DNA from: Acidobacteriota bacterium
GTDB lineage: Bacteria > Acidobacteriota > Terriglobia > Acidiferrales > UBA7541
Length of the DNA: 64,000 nt
Direction: 5' to 3'
NCBI GenBank assembly: GCA_013289825.1
Contig: JABCZF010000010.1
Span: forward strand, 62,001-126,000
The position numbers and the translations under genes were made by a program. How positions within the stretch are numbered: the stretch's first letter is position 1; each line of letters begins with the position of its first letter. The notes under the pieces are model-generated. The model was not told the origin of the DNA, searched no databases, and saw only the letters and a list, made by a program, of their open reading frames with translations. This document shows, piece after piece, positions 26,330-34,505 of this stretch.

Positions 26330-28288
26330 TCACGCTGCGAGGTGACGCTTGCACCACTCGTTGAGAACATACAAGGCCCACGGGCGCGACCAGGAAGTCT
26401 GGCCTTCGAGAAACGCAATCCAAACGTTGCGCACGCCTTCCGCGCGAAGGAGCGGCGCAAGCGATGGCGCGATATCCGCAAAACTACTTTCCAGCCGCTG
26501 GCGCAACGGTCCGCGAAGCCATTCTTCCCAGGGCAGCGTAAATGTTTTTTTTCGCTGCCCAAGAATTTCTCGAGGCAGCAGTCCAGCCAGAGCTTCCACC
26601 AGCAGCGCTTTCTGCGTGCGGGTGCGCTGGCGTGCTGCGTCGGGAAGAGCGCCAACGAACTCCACCAGCGGGGTATCCAGCAGCGGCACGCGCACTTCCA
26701 GCGAACGCGCCATGCTCACCGAGTCGGTATCGCGCAGCAGAGTGCTGGCCATGTAGCAGCGCATCTCCAGCCAGGCGGTTGCCGCCACAGGCTCCAGTTT
26801 TCCGGCCTCGCTGGCGGTGCGATCGAGCCAGCCCAGCCAGGTCGGCTCGAGTGTACTCCCGTCGGCTCCAACGGTGCTAGGACGGAACCGCGGTTTCACC
26901 AACCGTTCAAGCTGGCCAACCGGAAAGAGTGCGCGCGCATAGAAGTACGGATGGGGAAGTGTGTCAGGATCAATCCAGGCGGCAACGGCTTTGCCCGCGG
27001 CATCGCGTGACAGGCGCGTGCCGATAATGCTCGCGACGAGAGGCGCCGTCGCGCGACGCAGCGGCAGCGGCACAAACCATGCGAGGCGCGTTAGCCGCTT
27101 TAGCAGCGCGGTGTTAGCGAAGCTAGTGTAACCCGCAAAAAGTTCATCGCCTCCCAGCCCGGAGAGCGCCACTTTGAGCCCGACTTCACCAGCCGCCCAG
27201 GATACGAAGTATGTGTTAATGCCGTCCATCGTCGGCTGGTCGAGCGCCGCCACAGCTTCGTCGATGCGTCCAAGCATCGCCGCACCATCGAGCGGAACGT
27301 TGGTGTGCTGTGTGCCGCATCGTTCAGCGACTTGGCGCGCCAAGGGAGCTTCATCGTACGAAGTTCCTGGGAACGACAAGGTGAAGCTGCGGATTCCCGC
27401 CTGTGCGCGCGCCGCAAGCGCGGCGAGCGCTCCGGAATCCAGGCCGCCGGAAAGAAAAAGCCCCACGGGCACGTCCGCGATCAAATGCGCGCGCACAGCA
27501 TCTTCAAGAAGCGGGCGCAACTTCTTGGCAGCGGAATCCACATTCCGGGGTTTACGCTGATCGCGCGCGGCGGGGCTCATCTCGGGATCCCACCACGGCC
27601 GCGCCCGCGGCACGCGCCGCCGCTCCGGAACATACAGCAGCATGCGATGGCCCGGCGGAACGGAAAAGACTCCCTCCACCAGACTTACCGGTTCCGATGC
27701 GCTGCCAAAAAGCAGGTAAGACGTCAGCGCGTCCTGAGATATCTGCTTGGGCAGCATTCCGCTTGCCAGCAGCGCCCGCACTTCGGAAGCAAACGCAAAA
27801 CCCTCCGCTGTCTGCGTGTAATACAGAGGCTTGATGCCCAGCGGGTCGCGCGCCAGGAAGAGCAATGGGGCCGTCGCAAATCGTCCGCGCAAATCCAGCA
27901 ACGCCAACGCAAACATGCCGCGGAGCTCTGTCAGACACTCCTCGCCCCACTCTTCCCAGGCATGCACCAGGATTTCGGTATCGGATTGCGTTCTGAAGCG
28001 GTGCCCAAGCATCGTGAGGCGCTCGCGTAGCTCACGATAGTTATAAAGTTCGCCGTTGTAGATGACGCTTACATCCCGCGTCTCGTTCCAGACCGGCTGC
28101 TGGCCCCCGGCCAGATCAATGATGCTCAGCCGCCGCATGCCCAGCGCTAGCCCCGGAGCACGCGCATCTCCGATCAGAAATCCTTCTTCATCTGGACCGC
28201 GATGTCGCATCGCGGCGGCCATGGCGCGCACGCGCAACTCGGCATCCTTGCTGCGCGATACGAACGCGACACCGCAAATACCGCACAC
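26330..28288 (-). CDS. asnB: Asparagine synthase (glutamine-hydrolysing), polysaccharide-operon type
   Basis: The 652-residue protein begins GTG-TGC, so after Met removal the N-terminal nucleophile Cys (MCGICGVAF) is exposed as class II glutamine amidotransferases require. The glutaminase domain covers about residues 1-215, with RHRGPDEEG and YNGELYNY. The synthetase domain follows, with the PPi loop GLFLSGGLDSG and SGLGGDELFAGY. Members embedded in exopolysaccharide loci (such as the exosortase-associated amidotransferases) probably amidate sugar carboxylates or cell-surface components rather than free Asp. Uronic-acid-making enzymes nearby make that plausible. It is 4 bases from the upstream gene and 34 from the downstream one. 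Confidence 0.9.
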   Translation of the reverse strand: MCGICGVAFVSRSKDAELRVRAMAAAMRHRGPDEEGFLIGDARAPGLALGMRRLSIIDLAGGQQPVWNETRDVSVIYNGELYNYRELRERLTMLGHRFRTQSDTEILVHAWEEWGEECLTELRGMFALALLDLRGRFATAPLLFLARDPLGIKPLYYTQTAEGFAFASEVRALLASGMLPKQISQDALTSYLLFGSASEPVSLVEGVFSVPPGHRMLLYVPERRRVPRARPWWDPEMSPAARDQRKPRNVDSAAKKLRPLLEDAVRAHLIADVPVGLFLSGGLDSGALAALAARAQAGIRSFTLSFPGTSYDEAPLARQVAERCGTQHTNVPLDGAAMLGRIDEAVAALDQPTMDGINTYFVSWAAGEVGLKVALSGLGGDELFAGYTSFANTALLKRLTRLAWFVPLPLRRATAPLVASIIGTRLSRDAAGKAVAAWIDPDTLPHPYFYARALFPVGQLERLVKPRFRPSTVGADGSTLEPTWLGWLDRTASEAGKLEPVAATAWLEMRCYMASTLLRDTDSVSMARSLEVRVPLLDTPLVEFVGALPDAARQRTRTQKALLVEALAGLLPREILGQRKKTFTLPWEEWLRGPLRQRLESSFADIAPSLAPLLRAEGVRNVWIAFLEGQTSWSRPWALYVLNEWCKRHLAA

Positions 28289-28292
28289 GCTA

Positions 28293-29159
28293 CTACTTGA
28301 TCTCCGGAGTCGAAAAGAAGGCCACCCCGGCGCGCAAGGCGTGCTCGCGAAGGTGGAAACGGGGAATTCTCAAACGGCTGTCGGCGTACCATGCCAGCAC
28401 CGCTCGCAACAACAAGAAGGAGAGCATGGCCGCCACGCTCAACACCAGATAAAAAAAAGACTCTCGCTCCAGGAGCAGGCTCCAATCGATGGCTTCCTCC
28501 CAGCCAGGAGCGATTGCGCTCAACAGCTTTCTCAGCACGAATCCAACGTACGGCAGCCGAGCCAGGCGCACATGGGCAAAACGATCGTAGCTGTACTCAC
28601 GCGGATAATTCGGTATGACGCTGGCGGCTTGTTCGAAAATTACAGGATTCTGCAAGTCTTTGCGCGTCAGATAGTGGCCTGCGCGATCCCTAAGGACGAC
28701 GCGATACGCGGGATCGACGATGATCCACCTGCCGCCTATCAAGACTTCGGCTACCACGTGCTTCGTATTGTTATCGGCAGTCAGCAGAAGCAGTCGTCGC
28801 GCTCGCAAGTCGGAACTGCGCACCAGATTCAAGAACGCATTGGTCGCGGTACCGCAGACGTTCAACAGTTGGCTATAAGTCAGGGTCATCTCCGGATCGC
28901 GCTTCGCAAGTGAATCCGGATCCCGAGACATGGCCCGCGAGGGCTCAGCACGCATCCAGTTCAGGATGGCTTCGAGTTTTTCTTCTTCGGGCAAGCTGTT
29001 GGGCACAATAGCGTCCGAGAAACCGTCGAGATACCGGCGCACCGAATACTCCCGGACTCCCGCATACAGCGACGAAACTATCACCGCGACGAGCAGCAGG
29101 TTCACACCTCGCCACACTACGCGGAAAATGAGGTGCCTCTTGGTCGGCAATAGAATCAC
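28293..29159 (-). CDS. Membrane protein with transglutaminase-like domain
   Basis: A 288-residue protein with an N-terminal membrane helix (VNLLLVAVIVSSLYAGV) and a second one near the C-terminus (FFYLVLSVAAMLSFLLL). Between them is a transglutaminase-like core with Cys in LLNVCGTATNAFLNL, His in NTKHVVAEV and Asp in WIIVDPAYR, the papain-like triad order. The function in polysaccharide operons is not known; amide cleavage or cross-linking of an amidated sugar or peptide is possible given asnB directly downstream (4 bases). It starts with GTG, 8 bases after the upstream glycosyltransferase. Confidence 0.78.
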   Translation of the reverse strand: MILLPTKRHLIFRVVWRGVNLLLVAVIVSSLYAGVREYSVRRYLDGFSDAIVPNSLPEEEKLEAILNWMRAEPSRAMSRDPDSLAKRDPEMTLTYSQLLNVCGTATNAFLNLVRSSDLRARRLLLLTADNNTKHVVAEVLIGGRWIIVDPAYRVVLRDRAGHYLTRKDLQNPVIFEQAASVIPNYPREYSYDRFAHVRLARLPYVGFVLRKLLSAIAPGWEEAIDWSLLLERESFFYLVLSVAAMLSFLLLRAVLAWYADSRLRIPRFHLREHALRAGVAFFSTPEIK

Positions 29160-29167
29160 TCCCGTCC

Positions 29168-30382
29168 TCAGGATTCTGCACTGGGCGCGGCGTTAATTGC
29201 AAGCTTGTTATAGAGTACTTCCATCTCGCGAACCGGGTCTTCCCACCCCAAGCGCGCCGTCACCTCGCTACACCCGGCAGCCAACCGTGCGTGCAACTTC
29301 GGGTCGCTAATGACCGCGCGGATCGCGCGAGCCAACTCCCCTGCGTCATGTGGCACCACCAGCCCTGCCACGTCCGCCAAGAGCGGAGCGATGCCACACC
29401 GCTCCGTCACAACCACGGGCGTGCCCGCCGCCGCCGATTCCGCCGCGGTATTGCCAAAGTTTTCATTTTGCGACGGCAATACGAACACATGGGCGTCTCG
29501 ATACGCCGCCCACTTGGCCTGCCCGAAAATTGCCCCGGTGAATCGCACCTGCGGAGTCAAGCCAAGTTGTCCTGCCATCTCAATCAACCGCGCCTTCATT
29601 CCGCCTTCGTCCGGTCCTGCAAACACGAGTTGCAGAGTCTTCCCCCCAGGTTCCTTCCTAAGCAAAGCGAACGCTTTGAGCAGCATATCCGGACTCTTCT
29701 TTTCCGATAACCGTCCGAGAAAGAGAATAATCTTGGACTCAACAGTCATTCCCAGACCCTTGCGAAAAGTTCCGCGCTCCGGCCACGAATCCGGGGGTTC
29801 CACCCCGTTCCGCCGAAGCTCGATTTTTTCTCGGGCCACACCTCCCTTAGCCAGCTCCTCGACCTCTTGTTCCGAGGTTGCGATGACCGCGCCTGCTCCC
29901 TCAAACAATCGTCGCCCAAACAATGCGTGATAAATCCGTTTAAGTCGCAGGTTCCGCACGATCGGCACAAACATCCCGATGGGCTCCAAGACATAGGGAA
30001 TCTTTCTCCTGACGCAAGCCTCCGCCACTGCCGGCCCTAGGAAATCGTATAGCCCGTAGATGTGTGCCAAATCAAAATTCTGCAACCGTGCCCGGCAAAA
30101 TCGATTCACCGCCGGATTCCAGCTCAACGAGCGGTACCGCAACCACGTTGGCAAGTAAATCGCTGTGACGCCGTTTTCCTGCCGCCGCCATCCGAAAGGA
30201 CTCCGCTCCGCGCCAGATACCTGCTCTGCGCTCATGCGCGCTTCAAGGCCCCAGTCCGCCGTCAGCACCGTCACCTCATTTCCATGTCCGGCGAGTCCTT
30301 GTGCCAGCGCCCGCACCTTTACCGGTGGCCCGCCAAATTCCAGGAAGGGCGCGTAGGTTTCTGTGACGCTCAGGATTCGCAT
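29168..30382 (-). CDS. Glycosyltransferase family 4
   Basis: A 404-residue GT-B enzyme with an N-terminal acceptor domain (ETYAPFLEFGGPPVKVRALAQ) and a C-terminal group-1 domain containing LFLGRLSEKKSPDMLLKAF. The E-x7-E region is FGNTAAESAAAGTPVVVTE. It transfers a sugar in assembly of the surface glycan. It shares a 13-base overlap with the upstream glycosyltransferase gene, and the next gene starts 8 bases later, so it is a core member of the operon. Confidence 0.9.
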   Translation of the reverse strand: MRILSVTETYAPFLEFGGPPVKVRALAQGLAGHGNEVTVLTADWGLEARMSAEQVSGAERSPFGWRRQENGVTAIYLPTWLRYRSLSWNPAVNRFCRARLQNFDLAHIYGLYDFLGPAVAEACVRRKIPYVLEPIGMFVPIVRNLRLKRIYHALFGRRLFEGAGAVIATSEQEVEELAKGGVAREKIELRRNGVEPPDSWPERGTFRKGLGMTVESKIILFLGRLSEKKSPDMLLKAFALLRKEPGGKTLQLVFAGPDEGGMKARLIEMAGQLGLTPQVRFTGAIFGQAKWAAYRDAHVFVLPSQNENFGNTAAESAAAGTPVVVTERCGIAPLLADVAGLVVPHDAGELARAIRAVISDPKLHARLAAGCSEVTARLGWEDPVREMEVLYNKLAINAAPSAES

Positions 30383-31479
30383 TGTTCGCGAAGGATTCTC
30401 TTCAGCGACTTGGCAAAAACGCTGAACCGGAATTCCCGCTCCACGCGCTGCCGCCCGCGCCCGCCCATTTTCTGGGCCATCGCGGGGTCGGAGAGCAGCG
30501 TCTCGATGGACGTGGCGAGCTGTGCCGCGTCGCCGTGCGGCACCAGGTAACCTGTCACGCCATCCTCAATCACTTCCGGCGCTCCGCCGTGCGCTCCCCC
30601 GATCACCGGTTTGCTGTGCGCCATGGCCTCGAGGTAAACCAACCCGAATCCCTCCCCACGGCTAGGCAACGCAAACATTTCGCACGCGTCATAGCAGGCC
30701 GCGAGTTCCGGGAAACGCAAACCACTCAGGAAATGTACATGACGATTCACGCCGTTTTTTTCTGCAAGGTCTTCGAGCCACGCTCGGTCGTCGCCATCGC
30801 CGACAGCCAACAGCTGCAGCTCCGGCCAGCGCGTCAGAAGCCGCGGAAGCGCCGTGATCAGCGTGTCCATCCCCTTGTACCGTTCATTGGCCTGCCAACG
30901 CCCCACGGTTAGTATCACGCGCCCCTCAGGATACCCGTGTGGCCGCTTTCCCTCTGGGGCATTTGCCGGAAGCGCTTCGAGTTCCGGATCGAGCGCCCAC
31001 GGCAACACGCGAATGCGCTCCCGCCGCACGTGCTGCAGGACGACGTGATTCGCCGTATCCTGGCTAGGCGCGAGCACCACATTCGCCCACCGCAACGCGA
31101 GCCGTCGCACTGCCGGCAGCGGCTCCCACACTTCCACCCCGTGCGTGCAAATAATCGTCCGCAACCGCCGCGCCGCGATCCTCATGGCCTGCGCGACCGG
31201 CCCTAGGTTCGGATGCCCGGCCAAAACCACTTTTCCATGCCGGCTCGCCGCGCGTACCGCCGTCGCTGTGAACCGCGCCTTGCTTCTCTCGCAGCCAGTA
31301 AACACGAATTCCTTACCGCCCACAGACGTGCGATGCAGTTCCCGCGTGTCGTTCAGGCTCAGAAGCCGGCAATCCATATGCCGGCTCGCGGCGAATTCGC
31401 TGAGCACGGCCGCAAGATGCCGGCTCGCCCGCTGTACCCCGCCAGTCCCATTTAGTTCCGTAAACAGTCCAATCAGCAC
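30370..31479 (-). CDS. Glycosyltransferase family 4 (first gene of the minus-strand glycan run)
   Basis: A 369-residue GT-B protein beginning with GTG. The N-terminus LFTELNGTGGVQRASRHLA has the Gly-rich acceptor loop. The C-terminal domain has VGRWQANERYKGMDTLI and the E-x7-E element SRGEGFGLVYLEAMAHSKP, complete here with both Glu residues. It is the promoter-proximal gene of the minus-strand run that continues to about 18105. The 130-base region upstream is shared with the divergent M48-propeller gene. Confidence 0.9.
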   Translation of the reverse strand: MLIGLFTELNGTGGVQRASRHLAAVLSEFAASRHMDCRLLSLNDTRELHRTSVGGKEFVFTGCERSKARFTATAVRAASRHGKVVLAGHPNLGPVAQAMRIAARRLRTIICTHGVEVWEPLPAVRRLALRWANVVLAPSQDTANHVVLQHVRRERIRVLPWALDPELEALPANAPEGKRPHGYPEGRVILTVGRWQANERYKGMDTLITALPRLLTRWPELQLLAVGDGDDRAWLEDLAEKNGVNRHVHFLSGLRFPELAACYDACEMFALPSRGEGFGLVYLEAMAHSKPVIGGAHGGAPEVIEDGVTGYLVPHGDAAQLATSIETLLSDPAMAQKMGGRGRQRVEREFRFSVFAKSLKRILREQCES

Positions 31480-31609
31480 GCGCCGAGTCTGCCAAGTGCC
31501 GCGCAGGAACGCAAGAAAAAGGGAGCTTCAGATATCGCTTGGTGGACCTCTTGCCCCACTACAAGACAGGTGTTAGTCTCCACGCCAAGTTCCTCAGGAG
31601 TGAAAAACC

Positions 31610-34402
31610 GTGACGGGGCGCTCCCTCTTCCTCTCTCTTGGGCTGCTTGTTTGCTCTATGGCTTCGGGCCAACAGGCCTGCCCGCCCCTTCAGCCACCGG
31701 TACCGGATCCCGCAAAACTTCTCTTCACTCCCAAACAGGAAATAGAGTTGGGAGAAATATTCCGGCAACAATTTGAGAGTGACTTTCGCGTAATCGAAGA
31801 CCCGCAGGTCACCGCCTATGTGGACCGCGTCGGGCAGCGCGTCGCGCGCCATCTTCCGGACATCGGTATGCACTTCGAATTCCTTTTGTACGACCGCCCT
31901 GAGATTCAGGCCTTCAGCATGCCGGGCGGCCGCATCTATGTTTCGCGGAAAATGATTGCCTTCTTGAAAAGCGAAGATGAACTGGCCGGCGTGTTGGGAC
32001 ACGAGATGGGGCACGTGGCGGCCAGGCAGCAGGCCCTGGAATTATCAAGCGTTTTCAAAGACGTACTTGGCTTGAAGAGTGTAGCGGATACCGACGATCT
32101 GTTCGCGCTCTACAACCAGCTCACGGATAGCCTCCGCTTGAAGAAACGCCATGCGGAACCCTCCGGCAATGACGACAAGGGCCAGTCCATCGCCGACCAG
32201 ATTGGTGTCCAGGCGGTTGCGCGAGCCGGCTACGCCCCTCAGGCTTTTCCCGATGCTCTGGATCGTCTGATGGCCACGAAAGGCAAAACCGGAAACTGGG
32301 TTTCCGATATTTTCGGGGCTACTTCCCCGAGTTCGCGCCGTTTGCGGGAGGCTCTCAAGGACGTTCGAAGCTTGCCTCGCACCTGCATCGAAGCGGCGTC
32401 GGCCGTGAGCCCCGAGGAGTTTCAACGCTGGCAGTCGGCGGTGCTCCATTACAACGGCATTGGCCACGGCGAGCGGCTTCCGGGCGTTCTCTCCCGCAAG
32501 AGCCTCAACCATCCCCTGCGCAGCGACATTGAGCACTTTCGTTTCAGTCCGGACGGGAGATACCTGCTGGCGCAAGATGAGGGTGGTATCTATGTCCTCA
32601 CGCGTGACCCTTTGAAGTTTCTCTTTCGAATCGACTCAGCGGATGCGCAGCCCGCGCAATTCTCTCCCGATGCGCGACAGGTTGTCTTCTTCAGCTCTCA
32701 TTTGCGCGTGGAAACTTGGGAAATTGATCGTGAAGAACAAATCAGCGTCGCAGACGTTTCCGCACTTCATGGCTGCAGGCAGACGGCACTTTCACCCGAT
32801 GCGAAGTACCTGGCCTGTTTCGACGATGAGCTCAATCTGTCCCTTTTCGATGTAGCGAGCGGCGAAATCCTTTTCGAGCGCGATAAATTCTATAGTCTCG
32901 AGACGGCGTTTGACGCGTTCGCCGGCTTCTACAGGCTCTTGTACTTGTTGTCCCATCCCGATGTGGTGGTCTTGCGTTTTTCTCCTGACGGCCATTACTT
33001 TCTGGCGTCCTCCCGTACGGGAGAGGACCTTGTGTTTGATCTGACCATGCGAAGGAAAATCAGTGTGCCGGGGACCATCCATACGCTCATGCAATACAGT
33101 TTCACTTTTCTTGGCCCCGACAAAATCGTCGGCCTGGACAAGTTTCATCCAGACAAGTCTCCCGTCGCGGAATTTCCCGCTGGAAAGGTGCTCGATCGCG
33201 TCCCGCTGGGAGCCGGGAGCCTAGTCGCTGCCACAAATCCAAACTACCTCCTCATCCGCCCGGTCATCAATTATCCCGTTGGGGGGTACGATCTGACAAA
33301 AAAGTCTCTCGTATACACCAATCGCACACCGGCCAGTGATGTTTGGGGCGACCTATCCGTCAGCGAGCGCTTGAACGGTGAAATCGGCCTTTACAAAATC
33401 GGCGAAGTCAAAGCCTCCGTTGTAACGCAGTTGCCTTTGGGCCAGCTGGGCAGCCTCCAGACCTTTGCTGCTTCGCCTGACTTGAAATTTCTCGCCATTT
33501 CAAGCCGCACCCGCGGCGGCATCTGGAACATGGACGCCAACGAGCGCATCTTCCACGTCCGCGCGTTTCAGAACGCCTACTACACGACCAATCTTACCTT
33601 CTTCCTGGATTTTCCCCCGTTTGAAAAAACGGATCGGGAAATGGTCGTCGCCAGTCCGATCACGCGCCAAACCAAATCGCGTCCTGTCGACAAAGACGAC
33701 GACATAACTTTCTTCGGCGACGTCTTGTTCCGCATCAAGCATGCCGAAAGAAATCGCGGGACAGGCCGCAGCTATCAGCTGGATGCTTTGGACATCGTGG
33801 ACCAAAAGCCCCTTTGGTCGCGCAATTTCCCCAAGCAGGGGCCTTCTATCTCCGGTTCGCCCTCCAGCGGCAAAGTCGTCCTGATCTGGACGGCAAGCTC
33901 GGGCGGCGTCCGCGACGAAATCGCCCACGATGCCAGTCTTCAAGCCCTTTGGAACAAGGAGAAACCGAAAGAAGGCGACTATCTCCTCGAAGCCTTGGAC
34001 AGCCGCAGCGCGGCGCTCGTCGGCGCGGCGGTTCTGCACACGGGCAATCGGTCTTACCTTCCGGAGTCTGTCAGAGCCGTCGGAGATTGGCTGGTCGTCG
34101 AGGACAACCACAATCGTGTGTTGCTTTATTCCATTTCGACCGGTGAACAGTTTGTTCGCTGGTTTGGCTACCGTCCTGAGATCTCGCGCAACGGCCAGCG
34201 TCTTTGCCTGGCCAACGGACGCGGCCATTTGCTCGTCTATGACCTGGGAAGCATGAAGCAGATTGATGATCTGTACTTCGCCAATTCCGTCACCGCGCAC
34301 AACTTTTCCGCAGATGGCAAGAAGCTTTTTGTGCTCACGAACGACCAGACCGCGTTCGAGTTTGCCGTGCCTTCGGACGCCAGCAAAGCCGCCATTCAGT
34401 AA
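31610..34402 (+). CDS. M48 metallopeptidase fused to a beta-propeller-like domain
   Basis: The 930-residue exported protein starts with GTG after an AGGAG site and has a signal peptide (residues 1-21). Residues 40-260 are an M48 peptidase domain with HEMGH at 131-135. Where the third zinc ligand Glu of the E-x-x-A-D motif is expected, the sequence reads QSIAD (Gln192), so activity may be altered. From about residue 300 there is a long WD40/PD40-like region (RFSPDGRYLLAQ, QFSPDARQVVF, ALSPDAKYLAC, RFSPDGHYFLA). The gene directly downstream is a stand-alone paralogue of this propeller. The function is unknown; a periplasmic quality-control or scaffold role is inference. Confidence 0.87.
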   Translation: MTGRSLFLSLGLLVCSMASGQQACPPLQPPVPDPAKLLFTPKQEIELGEIFRQQFESDFRVIEDPQVTAYVDRVGQRVARHLPDIGMHFEFLLYDRPEIQAFSMPGGRIYVSRKMIAFLKSEDELAGVLGHEMGHVAARQQALELSSVFKDVLGLKSVADTDDLFALYNQLTDSLRLKKRHAEPSGNDDKGQSIADQIGVQAVARAGYAPQAFPDALDRLMATKGKTGNWVSDIFGATSPSSRRLREALKDVRSLPRTCIEAASAVSPEEFQRWQSAVLHYNGIGHGERLPGVLSRKSLNHPLRSDIEHFRFSPDGRYLLAQDEGGIYVLTRDPLKFLFRIDSADAQPAQFSPDARQVVFFSSHLRVETWEIDREEQISVADVSALHGCRQTALSPDAKYLACFDDELNLSLFDVASGEILFERDKFYSLETAFDAFAGFYRLLYLLSHPDVVVLRFSPDGHYFLASSRTGEDLVFDLTMRRKISVPGTIHTLMQYSFTFLGPDKIVGLDKFHPDKSPVAEFPAGKVLDRVPLGAGSLVAATNPNYLLIRPVINYPVGGYDLTKKSLVYTNRTPASDVWGDLSVSERLNGEIGLYKIGEVKASVVTQLPLGQLGSLQTFAASPDLKFLAISSRTRGGIWNMDANERIFHVRAFQNAYYTTNLTFFLDFPPFEKTDREMVVASPITRQTKSRPVDKDDDITFFGDVLFRIKHAERNRGTGRSYQLDALDIVDQKPLWSRNFPKQGPSISGSPSSGKVVLIWTASSGGVRDEIAHDASLQALWNKEKPKEGDYLLEALDSRSAALVGAAVLHTGNRSYLPESVRAVGDWLVVEDNHNRVLLYSISTGEQFVRWFGYRPEISRNGQRLCLANGRGHLLVYDLGSMKQIDDLYFANSVTAHNFSADGKKLFVLTNDQTAFEFAVPSDASKAAIQ

Positions 34403-34505
34403 CGGAGTGTTCGGCAGCCGTTGCCGCACCGGTTCCTCTCGTTGCTTCCGGCCTCCAATTGTCGCTCTTCGCTGCCAGTGTTAGACTTGCGGTGCTTATC
34501 CAACT

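Noticed and set aside
29400..29930. Repetitive Ala/Pro/Arg plus-strand frames opposite a glycosyltransferase
   Set aside because: Typical shadows of GC-rich coding sequence.
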